Part shown: piece after piece, positions 16,872 to 24,845 of the stretch
How positions within the stretch are numbered: the first letter of the stretch is position 1
Layout of the letters: each line of letters starts with the position of its first letter
Virus record (IMG/VR): IMGVR_UViG_3300034375_013346
Span: 50,612 to 114,611 of that record
Direction: 5' to 3' (one strand)
Length of the DNA stretch: 64,000 bases
DNA from: a virus
Made by a program: the position numbers and the translations under genes
The notes under the pieces: generated by a model
Databases searched by the model: none
Seen by the model: the letters and a program-made list of their open reading frames with translations, nothing else
Told to the model about the DNA's origin: nothing

Positions 16872-16893
16872 CTCCTTCTTTTCCTCAAGGGGA

Positions 16894-17070
16894 TCAAGAA
16901 TTATTCTTCATCTCCTGTACATCGAGTCTAACCTGCTGCGCAAGTTTTTTAACTTCCTGCATTGCTTGTCTAATTCTCGTTCCTGCTGCCTTGTTTCCTT
17001 TTTCAGTAAACTTAGCAACGTCAGCTTCAGCAGATTCTAGAACTGCTTTAATTTGATCAAATGTTTCCAT
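16894..17070 (-). CDS. Histone H1-like protein of the Hc1 type (58 aa)
   Basis: A 58-residue frame from the ATG at 17070 to the TGA at 16894 encodes a small basic, helical protein: METFDQIKAVLESAEADVAKF, then FTEKGNKAAGTRIRQAMQEVKKLAQ and a charged tail. The 'K-G-N-K-A-A-G-T-R-x-R-x-x-M-Q-E-x-K-x-L-A-Q' core closely matches the short Hc1-family proteins common in Bacteroidota, which lack the long Lys/Ala tail of chlamydial Hc1. Such proteins are thought to bind DNA. In a phage it could compact phage DNA or reshape the host nucleoid. Own transcription unit: a TATAAATT-like element lies about 24 bases upstream (near 17095-17103) and a hairpin terminator follows it. Confidence 0.8.
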   Translation of the reverse strand: METFDQIKAVLESAEADVAKFTEKGNKAAGTRIRQAMQEVKKLAQQVRLDVQEMKNNS

Positions 17071-17126
17071 CTTCCTTTTTATTAAGATTTAAAATTTATA
17101 TCGATGTCGTTATTTTTGTTTCGACC

Positions 17127-17663
17127 TTATCTGCTAATTATGAAAGTTCCTTCGTGAGATCCTTCTTGTATTGACCACTCCGGACCAATAAAGGATAACA
17201 ATATGGACTTCATATTCTCCCCGTAATTTTCCACTTCCAGATGATCCTGCATTTCATCAAATATTCTTATGACCTTAGGATTCTTCTCAAGGTAACTCAG
17301 GATAGCTTTAGAAATTTGTTCGAAGTATCTGGACATATCGTTATCTCTCAATCTGAATTTACCGTCACTCATCTCAGGGATTTCCGCTTTACCCATCGCA
17401 ATATCCTCTATTATTTCAGGAGCAATCTCATTTACGTTTAAAACAGCATATGAGTTTTTAGGACCCTCCATGGTTTCATATTGGGAGTATTTGCCTATCA
17501 TGAACATAATTCCCTTCTGACCACCATTCTCTAGCTCCAGCTGGAAGAAATAATAAAATAGATCACCATCTCTCTTTTGCAGGAATGGCAATGTTCCAAA
17601 ACCATCTCCCTCGTCTATTCTGCTTCCTACGAAATCCGCGAAGTTTCTAATTCTTTTTTCCAC
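17127..17663 (-). CDS. Unknown protein with capsid-targeting-like start (178 aa, GTG start)
   Basis: The GTG at 17663 opens a frame beginning MEKRIRNFADFVGSRIDEGDGFG. The aromatic-Phe segment ending in IDE fits the shared N-terminal pattern. The body is beta-rich (YYFFQLELENGGQKGIMFMIG) then helical. No enzyme motif is visible. A GATATATA element lies 17 bases before the GTG, supporting this start. Confidence 0.6.
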   Translation of the reverse strand: MEKRIRNFADFVGSRIDEGDGFGTLPFLQKRDGDLFYYFFQLELENGGQKGIMFMIGKYSQYETMEGPKNSYAVLNVNEIAPEIIEDIAMGKAEIPEMSDGKFRLRDNDMSRYFEQISKAILSYLEKNPKVIRIFDEMQDHLEVENYGENMKSILLSFIGPEWSIQEGSHEGTFIISR

Positions 17664-17680
17664 TTTGAATAGTTATTTTT

Positions 17681-17689
17681 TTATATATC
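17681..17689 (-). promoter_or_regulatory. Putative phage promoter element GATATATAA
   Basis: On the minus strand it reads GAGATATATAAAAAAA, exactly between the stop of the ligase-NMNAT gene (17690) and the GTG at 17663, with 17 bases to the start. Confidence 0.55.
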
Positions 17690-19603
17690 TCATACATCCT
17701 TTATCAGATCGTTATAAAGGTTGGAAATCTCTCTCGGGACTAGCTTTTTAAATTTAGAAAAATCCCTATCTGCTAGGGTTTGTCTAACCTTAGTCCCTGA
17801 TGTTCCTCTAGGAGTCTCCTCTAAAGAAAAGCCCGGACCTAGTTTGTCCTTTATATCGGATACCTTTATGTAATCGAGCTGCTTTGAATAATCGTCAATT
17901 CTATCCTCCCCAGCACCAATCAATTGAGGATCATATCCCATAGAGATAAGTTTTGCAATTCCAGATCCCAAAAGTCCTCTGGTAATCATCTCATATCCAG
18001 CGATCTCCTCGTTATTCTGAACAACGGAATCCATATATCTTTTAACCGTGGCAGGGTCGAATGGAGATTTGCCAGATTTATTATGTCCTGGATGAACCAC
18101 CAAAAGATAAGAAGGGCTACCGTTCTTATCCATCATATATCTAGCCATCTTTAGATGTCCCGAATGGAATGGCTGGAATCTCCCCATAATAACATTGATC
18201 TTTCTCGACACATCCTCATTATCCTCTCTCACCTCAGAAATTCCCACCTCCTTAGGTGAACTAGTATCGATAGTTTCCAAGGCACTTATAAATTCATCAT
18301 AAGAATGGAAGTGGTCCTCGTCACTATCGGATAAATCGTCTTCCTCCTTTAAATAATTAACCGGTGCTATAAACTCCTTTCTAAACTCATTAAAAGAGAA
18401 AAATTGAGACTCGTTAACCTTCTTTTTTGGTTTTTTGATGTGTTCCTTTATCTGATTGATGAGAGAATTGAGTTGATCCTTCATCCCTGGGGTAATGATA
18501 CCTCCTGCTCTGGTCTTAATTTTTCTGAATGAATTGAGCATTAGCTTAAATAGGGCTTCAAAAGAATCATCCTTCTTAACCAGCTTAAGAACCCTGCTAT
18601 CTTTAATCATATCAAGATTCAATCTAAATTCATCTCTTTTAAGATAATCTGGTTCCTCAAAATCAGTACCACTATATTTCTTAGAATACAGATCCAAAAA
18701 CCTCACAAAGACCTCGGACATGAATGAAATATACCTCTCATCGTCAGTTTCACCCTCAACCTCAAATGAATCTATACCCTCCTCGAGAATAAAATTCATC
18801 ACATCCATGATAGTGATTCCCAAAAAATCGCTAGGTTTCTTCGATCTCCTCTCCTGGGCTTTCTGCTTAGCCAGTTCAGTAAAAACCGGATCCACCATCT
18901 TGGCTAGTACAGTGTCATTTTCCTTATCAGGTTCTCCAAATCTAAAAACTATTCCCTCAACATCCTTATCAAGATCATCATTCAGAGCTGTCTTAGTAAG
19001 ACCTGGATTTAGAGTCTTTATTATAAATCGGACAAAACTATTTGTACGGAATTTCTCGACCAACTCCTTGAACGGGGTTTCCATGAATTCCATCAGTTCC
19101 GACTTTTGCTCTTCGTCAAGTCTTCCCTGGAATATAATCGGAGGTTTTTCAACACCCAGGAGATCCGCCCAATTGTTTAATTCGTCCTTATCTTGTACGG
19201 TTTTCTTGATTTTACCCCCGTCACCCATCTGGTGTACGTAGGAAAGTATCAGATTGTTCTTTGGTATACGATCATACACAATTTCCACTGGGGATTTATT
19301 GGCAAAGTATTCAAGACCAAATCTCCATCCTCTTGGTATTCTCTCTAGGATATGGGGAGGGAGGGACTCTATGTATTGTATAGGCTTCTCATAATACTTC
19401 ATGAGGGTCCTATCCACTAAGGTTATTGGATTTCTCTGGTCCCTTCTATAAAACCTGAACTTCCCGCTTTCCCTATCCCTTTCGAAAGAAAATGCAGACC
19501 CGTCCATCTTCTCGTTAATAGTCACAAACTGGTTGAAGAGTTGATTTATAAAATCAGATCCCTTCTTATTGTACATGTCATATAGATGATTAATCCCTGC
19601 CAT
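17690..19603 (-). CDS. Fusion: nucleic-acid ligase-like adenylyltransferase plus NMN adenylyltransferase (637 aa)
   Basis: Two nucleotidyltransferase folds are joined. Residues 1 to about 245 carry the covalent ligase motifs: motif I EKMDGS with nucleophile K32, motif III FGLEYF (95-100), motif IV EGIVF (216-220) and motif V LAKMV with K235. This is the RNA/DNA ligase superfamily; no OB-fold or BRCT is apparent. Residues 470-637 form a NadR/NadM-type NMN adenylyltransferase: GRFQPFHSGH (474-483) with the HxGH motif and RGTSGTKVR (599-607), the counterpart of ISSTxxR. That domain makes NAD from NMN and ATP. The linker (about 395-465) is acidic and holds two Ser-aromatic-x-x-Phe blocks (FSFNEFRKEF, SYDEFISALE) resembling the capsid-targeting-like starts. 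No NAMPT gene is in the window. Possible roles are NAD restoration during infection or repair of NAD-linked RNA ends. All key motifs appear intact. Confidence 0.85.
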   Translation of the reverse strand: MAGINHLYDMYNKKGSDFINQLFNQFVTINEKMDGSAFSFERDRESGKFRFYRRDQRNPITLVDRTLMKYYEKPIQYIESLPPHILERIPRGWRFGLEYFANKSPVEIVYDRIPKNNLILSYVHQMGDGGKIKKTVQDKDELNNWADLLGVEKPPIIFQGRLDEEQKSELMEFMETPFKELVEKFRTNSFVRFIIKTLNPGLTKTALNDDLDKDVEGIVFRFGEPDKENDTVLAKMVDPVFTELAKQKAQERRSKKPSDFLGITIMDVMNFILEEGIDSFEVEGETDDERYISFMSEVFVRFLDLYSKKYSGTDFEEPDYLKRDEFRLNLDMIKDSRVLKLVKKDDSFEALFKLMLNSFRKIKTRAGGIITPGMKDQLNSLINQIKEHIKKPKKKVNESQFFSFNEFRKEFIAPVNYLKEEDDLSDSDEDHFHSYDEFISALETIDTSSPKEVGISEVREDNEDVSRKINVIMGRFQPFHSGHLKMARYMMDKNGSPSYLLVVHPGHNKSGKSPFDPATVKRYMDSVVQNNEEIAGYEMITRGLLGSGIAKLISMGYDPQLIGAGEDRIDDYSKQLDYIKVSDIKDKLGPGFSLEETPRGTSGTKVRQTLADRDFSKFKKLVPREISNLYNDLIKDV

Positions 19604-19608
19604 TCTTA

Positions 19609-20061
19609 TTAATTATAGTTTATATCCGGGCTATCAGAGCTAGATTTAACAAAGTGAGGACCAAACTGCAAATCCATCTCGGATTTGGCCTTCCCAATTA
19701 CTATTAGATAACCTATACCTTGTATGAGAGTTTCCAAAAGAATTTTCGATTTATTTCTGAGGTCTTTCTTATACAAATCTGATAGCTCTAGGAGAAGCTT
19801 GTCCAAATCCGGATCGGTGTCTTCCCTTTCACTCGCTATGAGATCAAATATCTCCCTCTCCATGGTATAAACAATCTCATCCTCTAATAAAATATCCCAT
19901 TCGCCATCGCTGTTCTCCGACAAAACTCCATGGTTACCCAATATGGTAGAGAATTCTATCGTATCCCCGTCTCTTCCCACTAGTAAAGGTGAATCTTTTT
20001 CCAGGAACACCTCAAGAGCTCCGTACATCAAATCGTTATGTTTGCTAGTAAAATTCATCAT
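19609..20061 (-). CDS. Unknown protein (150 aa)
   Basis: No family recognised. The N-terminal part has DSPLLVGRDGDTIEFSTILG, a short beta meander; the C-terminal half is helical and acidic (LDKLLLELSDLYKKDL). The start overlaps the stop of the nucleotidyltransferase gene upstream by four bases (ATGA), and its stop is five bases from the start of the ligase-NMNAT gene, so three genes form one unit. Confidence 0.5.
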   Translation of the reverse strand: MMNFTSKHNDLMYGALEVFLEKDSPLLVGRDGDTIEFSTILGNHGVLSENSDGEWDILLEDEIVYTMEREIFDLIASEREDTDPDLDKLLLELSDLYKKDLRNKSKILLETLIQGIGYLIVIGKAKSEMDLQFGPHFVKSSSDSPDINYN

Positions 20062-20969
20062 CTAACTTCCATCGGGATTTCATAACCACCATTCTTTAGA
20101 TATCGAATGAGGTCCTCCTTTATTGATTCCATCTTGTCAGAGTGTATAAAATCAGGGGAAGAAACTATAGACCATACATCCTCGAATGTTTTTACGTCAT
20201 TCTCGTTAAAACCTTTACCGAGTATCATTTCTATAAACTCCTGTGGATCCCTTGTTATGAACTCTGTGCTCCCGCTCACAGTTTTGGGGTTTTTGAGCCT
20301 CTTGGTCGCTCCTTTAAAACTCTTCTTGTTCTTAAATATCCCATCACTGAGACGGAGTGCGTATGAATAATAATCCTCAATCTCACCATCGGAATCTTCC
20401 GAGATTACCTCCTTCAACGAAGATAATATCGCTTGAAAAAGCCAGTTACGGTGTGCAGACTTATATTTACTCTCATTTTTCCTATAGTCAGGAGAATAGA
20501 AAATAAACTTGGCCCAATCCATATCAGATAGAGGAATAAGATCTAGCTGTACTATGCCCAAATTAGGATCTCCCTCTATAGGCCACCCTATCGAAATAAC
20601 ATTTATACCCTTCATGAGCTTCATATCAGGAACAAAGCCCAATTTGTCCGGAAGCTCATCCAGAAGCTTATTGTAAATAAATTCTAGTACACCGTCCGCG
20701 TTTGTGCTGTACTTTCTAGCTATAAAACTCTTATCTATCCCGAGGTCTATATCACCAGAAGTTTCATCACCACCTTTTTTTTTACCAACACTTCCTATAA
20801 CCAGATAATCCTTACCAATCTCACCATCACCAATAAGGGGGAAAAGTACCTCCTTTATAGATTCAAGAGTACCAGGTACCTCCCTCTCTTTTATTCTCCG
20901 GGAGAACTTTATGGCTGCTCCGCCTTCGAATAGTGCTATGAATTTTTTATAAGAATATATTCTGTCCAT
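20058..20969 (-). CDS. Nucleotidyltransferase-fold protein, Pol-beta superfamily (303 aa)
   Basis: After a capsid-targeting-like start (MDRIYSYKKFIALFEGGAA, with LFE), the core LVIGSVGKKKGGDETSGDIDLGID (near residues 56-79) gives the GS...D-x-D signature of the Pol-beta nucleotidyltransferase fold. IGIVQLDLIP, reading GIVQLDLI in this protein, supplies the third acidic residue. Such folds add a nucleotide to a protein, tRNA, drug or RNA end, or act as antitoxin-partner enzymes. The substrate cannot be told. The C-terminal 150 residues are helical. It is followed with a four-base overlap by the next gene and then the ligase-NMNAT fusion, which may be related in function. Confidence 0.7.
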   Translation of the reverse strand: MDRIYSYKKFIALFEGGAAIKFSRRIKEREVPGTLESIKEVLFPLIGDGEIGKDYLVIGSVGKKKGGDETSGDIDLGIDKSFIARKYSTNADGVLEFIYNKLLDELPDKLGFVPDMKLMKGINVISIGWPIEGDPNLGIVQLDLIPLSDMDWAKFIFYSPDYRKNESKYKSAHRNWLFQAILSSLKEVISEDSDGEIEDYYSYALRLSDGIFKNKKSFKGATKRLKNPKTVSGSTEFITRDPQEFIEMILGKGFNENDVKTFEDVWSIVSSPDFIHSDKMESIKEDLIRYLKNGGYEIPMEVR

Positions 20970-21452
20970 TTATACGTCAAAATATTTTTCAGCTCCAGAG
21001 ATATAGTCGGAATATATTCTCTCCTCCCTATTTTTTGGGTTATTAATATCATATTTACCGCCGAAGGTTTTCTTTCCTTTTATTACCGCATCGGTGTAAA
21101 ATTCTTCGTAATCTTTTTGCTTGTTTCTACCAGAAGTCCTAATTCCATCACCCCATTTAGAGAGTATCTCGTCTCTATTTTTTTCCAGCGATCCGTCATC
21201 CATTTTGGAGATATCCTCCTTTTTGAAAACATCAGCAATACCCCTGCTAACTCCAGTGATAGCATTTATAGTCCTGGAAAGTAACCTCCCTGCTGCTCCG
21301 CCCTCGTCGTAAACAGTTTGGTATACCTTTTCCTCCGGGGTTTGGGCCTCAATCCTCTTTCTGATTGCTCTGATTCTATCTTCAGCGGAGAGAGGTGAAT
21401 ATGAGTAATCATCCTCGTTCAGGAATGAATAAAAGCTCTTCAAGTTATTCAT
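20970..21452 (-). CDS. Unknown protein with capsid-targeting-like start (160 aa)
   Basis: The ATG at 21452 is chosen over one at 21485 because a GATATATA element at 21473-21481 lies between them, and because the protein then starts MNNLKSFYSFLNEDDYS, a good match to the aromatic-FLNE segment (cleavage-like LNE). The body is polar and helical, with GGAAGRLLSRTINAITGVS near the middle as its only hydrophobic part. No enzyme motif. Stop and start abut the nucleotidyltransferase gene downstream. Confidence 0.6.
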   Translation of the reverse strand: MNNLKSFYSFLNEDDYSYSPLSAEDRIRAIRKRIEAQTPEEKVYQTVYDEGGAAGRLLSRTINAITGVSRGIADVFKKEDISKMDDGSLEKNRDEILSKWGDGIRTSGRNKQKDYEEFYTDAVIKGKKTFGGKYDINNPKNREERIYSDYISGAEKYFDV

Positions 21453-21472
21453 GATAGCGCATTTTTTGTACA

Positions 21473-21481
21473 CTATATATC
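21473..21481 (-). promoter_or_regulatory. Putative phage promoter element GATATATAG
   Basis: Reads GGGATATATAGTG on the minus strand, 20 bases before the ATG at 21452. It helps choose that start over the ATG at 21485. Confidence 0.55.
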
Positions 21482-21492
21482 CCACGATAAGG

Positions 21493-23016
21493 TTAAAGCT
21501 TTACCTTGAATATCTTATACCTGAAATTCTCGTTCTTGTAGATCTGGATTCGAGCCTCCCCGTGCTTCATGAGGTAGTTATTGTATTTAGCTGTGCTGAA
21601 ATCATCCACGAAATCAATCACATTAACCTTTTCCTTCCCTTCCATTTTTCTCATCCCCCTGCCCAAGCTTTGCTTTATCAGTACCTCGCTTTTATAGGAT
21701 TCAACCAGGAATATATTGTGAAGATTATTAATGGAAATACCAGTAGAAAAGGTTCCATACGTAGCAACTAGAACCTTATTCTCTCCAGAGGACATCCGGT
21801 TTTTGTACTCCTCCCTCAGGGATTCGTCGGTATCTCCATCCACATAAAATACCTCCTTATTGTTAGTAATATCTCTAAGTCTATTCCATATCTGCTTCCC
21901 ATATTCATCCTTAACTGACTGGAATAAGACCAGGGAATTTTTTGAAGTCCTCCCTATAAAGTCCACGATATACTTTAACCTCTTCTCGCTCTCTATTACG
22001 AGTTTTCTCTCGATATTATAAAGTTCGTTACCCTCCAGGTTCTGTGAATTAGACTTTAAATTGGCCAATTTTTCTTTGATCGATTTATCAAGCCAATCCA
22101 GCATAACGACCTTTATCTCCACCGGGGTAGCATGCTTGTTTTTAAACAGAAAATCCGGAGAAATCTCCACTATTACAGGTCCTAAAAATTGCTGTATAGT
22201 AAGATGATCAGCAGATCCACGTTTAGTAAGGGTACCAGTAAGTCCAAATCTCCATCCACAGTGCATACATTTTGACACTATCTTTTTAATCGACATGGAA
22301 TTGGTGTGATGAGCCTCATCTACAAAGACACCATCAATCTCCTCAAAGAATTCCTTATCCTTCTTTACCAGGGACTGGAAGGTTCCTATTATGAGATCAC
22401 ACCCTTCTCTCATCTTGCTTCCTCCACCGATCTGCTGTATTTTTACTCCCAGGTCATCAATTCCATAATCTATGAAGTCGTCATTTCCTTGGAAAACCAG
22501 GTTGGTATTTGGTACTATTACCATAAACTTCCTGATCAGTCCCATCTGCTTCAAATAAGCGAATATCATGAACGATATAAGGGTCTTACCCGAGGATGTA
22601 GCAATTTCGGAAACTGAATATCTATATTTTACTATTTTCCAAGCAGCTTCCACCTGGTAGTCCCTGGGTTCGATCTCCTTATCCTTAAAAAAATCATCCA
22701 CCCACGACTGGAAATCCTCTAGACTTAAATCGCTCAACAAGAGATCAGATAATCCTTCTATCTCCATCTCTATATTAAACTCCTTACCAATCTCAAGAAC
22801 CTCTCTCCAAAGTCCTATCGGGATTTTCCAAAAAGCACCTTTTTTCTCAACGAAGCATATACTCCCATCCCATATTTTTTTCTTAACCAGAGGGTGAAAG
22901 TACCAGTTGTGTATTTTTTTGGTTAACGAAAGCTCTATCTGTCTTTTTTCCACCTCGTCTGGTGAATGAACTAAAATAAGCCATTGTCTGTCTTCAGAGA
23001 CGTTGAATTTTAGCAT
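21493..23016 (-). CDS. UvsW-like SF2 helicase (507 aa)
   Basis: A T4 UvsW-type ATP-dependent helicase that branch-migrates and unwinds recombination and R-loop structures. Motif Q/I region: RDYQVEAAWK then EIATSSGKT (Walker A), motif II VDEAHHT, motif III FGLTGTL, motif IV SLVLFQSV, motif V LVATYGTFSTGISI, motif VI KQSLGRGMRK. The N-terminal 100 residues (HNWYFHPLVKKKIWDGSI) match the small DNA-binding domain of UvsW. The adjacency to a UvsY-like gene mirrors the T4 order. Ten bases separate it from the next gene upstream. Confidence 0.9.
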   Translation of the reverse strand: MLKFNVSEDRQWLILVHSPDEVEKRQIELSLTKKIHNWYFHPLVKKKIWDGSICFVEKKGAFWKIPIGLWREVLEIGKEFNIEMEIEGLSDLLLSDLSLEDFQSWVDDFFKDKEIEPRDYQVEAAWKIVKYRYSVSEIATSSGKTLISFMIFAYLKQMGLIRKFMVIVPNTNLVFQGNDDFIDYGIDDLGVKIQQIGGGSKMREGCDLIIGTFQSLVKKDKEFFEEIDGVFVDEAHHTNSMSIKKIVSKCMHCGWRFGLTGTLTKRGSADHLTIQQFLGPVIVEISPDFLFKNKHATPVEIKVVMLDWLDKSIKEKLANLKSNSQNLEGNELYNIERKLVIESEKRLKYIVDFIGRTSKNSLVLFQSVKDEYGKQIWNRLRDITNNKEVFYVDGDTDESLREEYKNRMSSGENKVLVATYGTFSTGISINNLHNIFLVESYKSEVLIKQSLGRGMRKMEGKEKVNVIDFVDDFSTAKYNNYLMKHGEARIQIYKNENFRYKIFKVKL

Positions 23017-23025
23017 GCATTTATT

Positions 23026-23478
23026 TTATTTTATAGTGCTACCCCTGAGGTAATCTTCCAGAGCTATCCTGGATTTTATCCCATATAGCATATGGTCCAC
23101 AGTTTGGATAGTCTGGTCTATAAACTTCCTATGTCCTTCCACCATTTCAATTTTACCAACGATCTCAGCCACGTCTCCCTCTATCAGGACTTTGGTCTCA
23201 TTGGATCCATACCTAACATCGCTGTTTTGGTTGTAGTCCTTAAGCTTAGCTGCTCTTGTTTGTCTTTCTCTCGAGCTCAACTTACTAACTATTTGAGCTA
23301 GCTTGAAGCTGTATTCTAATAGAATTTGCCGTGTGGAAAACAGCTCGACCTGAGCCTCCGCTACAGTCTTAATGTTTTTAAGATTCAGCGATATAATCTG
23401 AATCTTTTCCCTCCATTCGAACCTTTCCTTCTCGAATAGCTTAGCATAATCAACCTTATCCGTCTGTTGTTCCGACAT
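23026..23478 (-). CDS. UvsY-like recombination mediator (150 aa)
   Basis: A helical, charged protein of UvsY size (T4 UvsY is 137 aa) located directly beside the UvsW gene, as in T4. Visible blocks are DYAKLFEKERFEWREKIQII, RAAKLKDYNQNSDVRYGSNE and a C-terminal HRKFIDQTIQTVDHMLYGIKSR. The 'Y...SD.RY..NE.K....GD' middle and the 'D.M..GIKSRI' end resemble the mediator family. UvsY loads the recombinase UvsX on gp32-coated DNA. The call rests on size, context and weak pattern similarity. Confidence 0.6.
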   Translation of the reverse strand: MSEQQTDKVDYAKLFEKERFEWREKIQIISLNLKNIKTVAEAQVELFSTRQILLEYSFKLAQIVSKLSSRERQTRAAKLKDYNQNSDVRYGSNETKVLIEGDVAEIVGKIEMVEGHRKFIDQTIQTVDHMLYGIKSRIALEDYLRGSTIK

Positions 23479-23479
23479 C

Positions 23480-23722
23480 CTAAAAAAGTTTATTTCCTTT
23501 GTTCCTATTTATATGGGATTTACCAAGTTTAATTTCTCTAACCTTCGAATTTACCATCCTTGGTTTAGAAATACTTAGAGATCCTTTAACCTCACCGATA
23601 TCCGATATGGACTCCCTATCTAGTATAGAGATCGGAAATTTTAAGCTACCAGTCTTGCTTCCGTCAAGCGATTCCTCCCATTCTTCAGTTCTGTCTATTG
23701 TTGGCATTTCAAAATTAAGCAT
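23480..23722 (-). CDS. Unknown small protein (80 aa)
   Basis: A polar 80-residue protein between the primase and UvsY-like genes, overlapping the primase end by eight bases. It begins MLNFEMPTIDRTEEW and has a basic C-terminus (KLGKSHINRNKGNK). No family recognised. Confidence 0.5.
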   Translation of the reverse strand: MLNFEMPTIDRTEEWEESLDGSKTGSLKFPISILDRESISDIGEVKGSLSISKPRMVNSKVREIKLGKSHINRNKGNKLF

Positions 23723-24776
23723 CGATAAAATCTATTAGGTCGAGAACCTCGCCAGTGAAATAATTATCGAATCTTCTTATTTTTATTTTCTTGGCCCTTA
23801 GATAATTTACTATATCGTTCAGGTCCCATTTCTTATTTATCGGAAGATCGTGATCAGTCAGAAATTTCTTCCAATTAAAAACACTAAATCCCTTGGAAAG
23901 GAGCTCAGAATTTTTAGCTCTTCCCGCACGATCCCAGTCATACCAATACCTTATATTCTCCATCTCGAAGGGAAATTTATTCTCGACTGAACACAAAGCA
24001 ACCGAATTTTTCCACAACCAGGAATCCATCGGTCCCTCGAATATCGTTATTGTGTGATCAAAAGAAACAGTCCCCACATTAAAAACGCTGGATACAGGAT
24101 CTATCTTCCTGGCTTCTTCAAGAAATTCATTGTCGGTAACACCCAACATTTTTTCCCATATCCCGCTGAGTTTATATGTATAGTATTTTGAACCATAGTT
24201 TGAAGACATATTCCTAAACTGAAGACCCAGTATCTCATTATTCCTTGTCAGGTTAAAAAGATATAGCTTCTGGTCCTCTTCGCTCCATGCAAACTTTTGA
24301 TCTGGTATTTGGTTTCTTCTTCTAAGATATCTCTCCATCTTGCTACCAGCAACCTCCAACAATCCCATCTTCTCCATGAAAATGGCTCTAGGAATAACCA
24401 CCTTGCTAAAATCAGTGTCAAAGAAAAGGGAGATATCCACATCCCCGTATATCTTTCTTCTCTTTTCCTTCCCATTTTGTATGATATCAAGTATATCAGC
24501 TTTCTCTTTTTTTTCAAGTCTCGATACCTCACCAAAATCCCTAAATAATGAGAATGCGTCCTTAAAGATCCCGCATCCTCCGTTGTAACACTTATAGGTT
24601 AATGTATCCAAATAGAAGTTACCCCTTTTCTTTCGGTAATTATTACTATCCCCACAATAAGGACAGGAAAAATTGAGCCTATTTCCAGCCTTGTATATTT
24701 TCCTGCGGTTGGGATCGTTAGGAAATCCCTTAATTAATACCCCGCCAATAAGCTCTTCAATTCTCCCTAAATCCAT
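23715..24776 (-). CDS. DNA primase, DnaG/T4 gp61-like (353 aa)
   Basis: It makes RNA primers for lagging-strand synthesis. The N-terminal zinc ribbon has C38-P-Y-C41 and C63...C68 (CPYCGDS, KCYNGGC). The Toprim domain follows: TIFEGPMDSWLW with the catalytic Glu, and a YWYDWDRAGRAK block with the D-x-D pair. Length and layout match phage gp61-type primases that work with a gp41 helicase; the helicase is not in this window. The C-terminus NDIVNYLRAKK is helical. The next gene overlaps by eight bases. Confidence 0.88.
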   Translation of the reverse strand: MDLGRIEELIGGVLIKGFPNDPNRRKIYKAGNRLNFSCPYCGDSNNYRKKRGNFYLDTLTYKCYNGGCGIFKDAFSLFRDFGEVSRLEKKEKADILDIIQNGKEKRRKIYGDVDISLFFDTDFSKVVIPRAIFMEKMGLLEVAGSKMERYLRRRNQIPDQKFAWSEEDQKLYLFNLTRNNEILGLQFRNMSSNYGSKYYTYKLSGIWEKMLGVTDNEFLEEARKIDPVSSVFNVGTVSFDHTITIFEGPMDSWLWKNSVALCSVENKFPFEMENIRYWYDWDRAGRAKNSELLSKGFSVFNWKKFLTDHDLPINKKWDLNDIVNYLRAKKIKIRRFDNYFTGEVLDLIDFIDA

Positions 24777-24797
24777 TTAAAAAAATCTCTTTGAAAA

Positions 24798-24832
24798 AAA
24801 GAGGAACAGCTCCTTTGTGGCTGTTCCTCTTT
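24798..24832 (-). terminator. Intrinsic terminator hairpin
   Basis: AAAGAGGAACAGC pairs perfectly with GCTGTTCCTCTTT around a short loop. It ends the gp32-like gene unit and separates it from the primase gene. Confidence 0.92.
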
Positions 24833-24845
24833 AAGTGTTATAACC

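Noticed and set aside
18720-19241. Long open frames on the plus strand opposite minus-strand genes.
   Set aside because: They lie fully inside well-supported minus-strand genes and their products look like low-complexity antisense translations.
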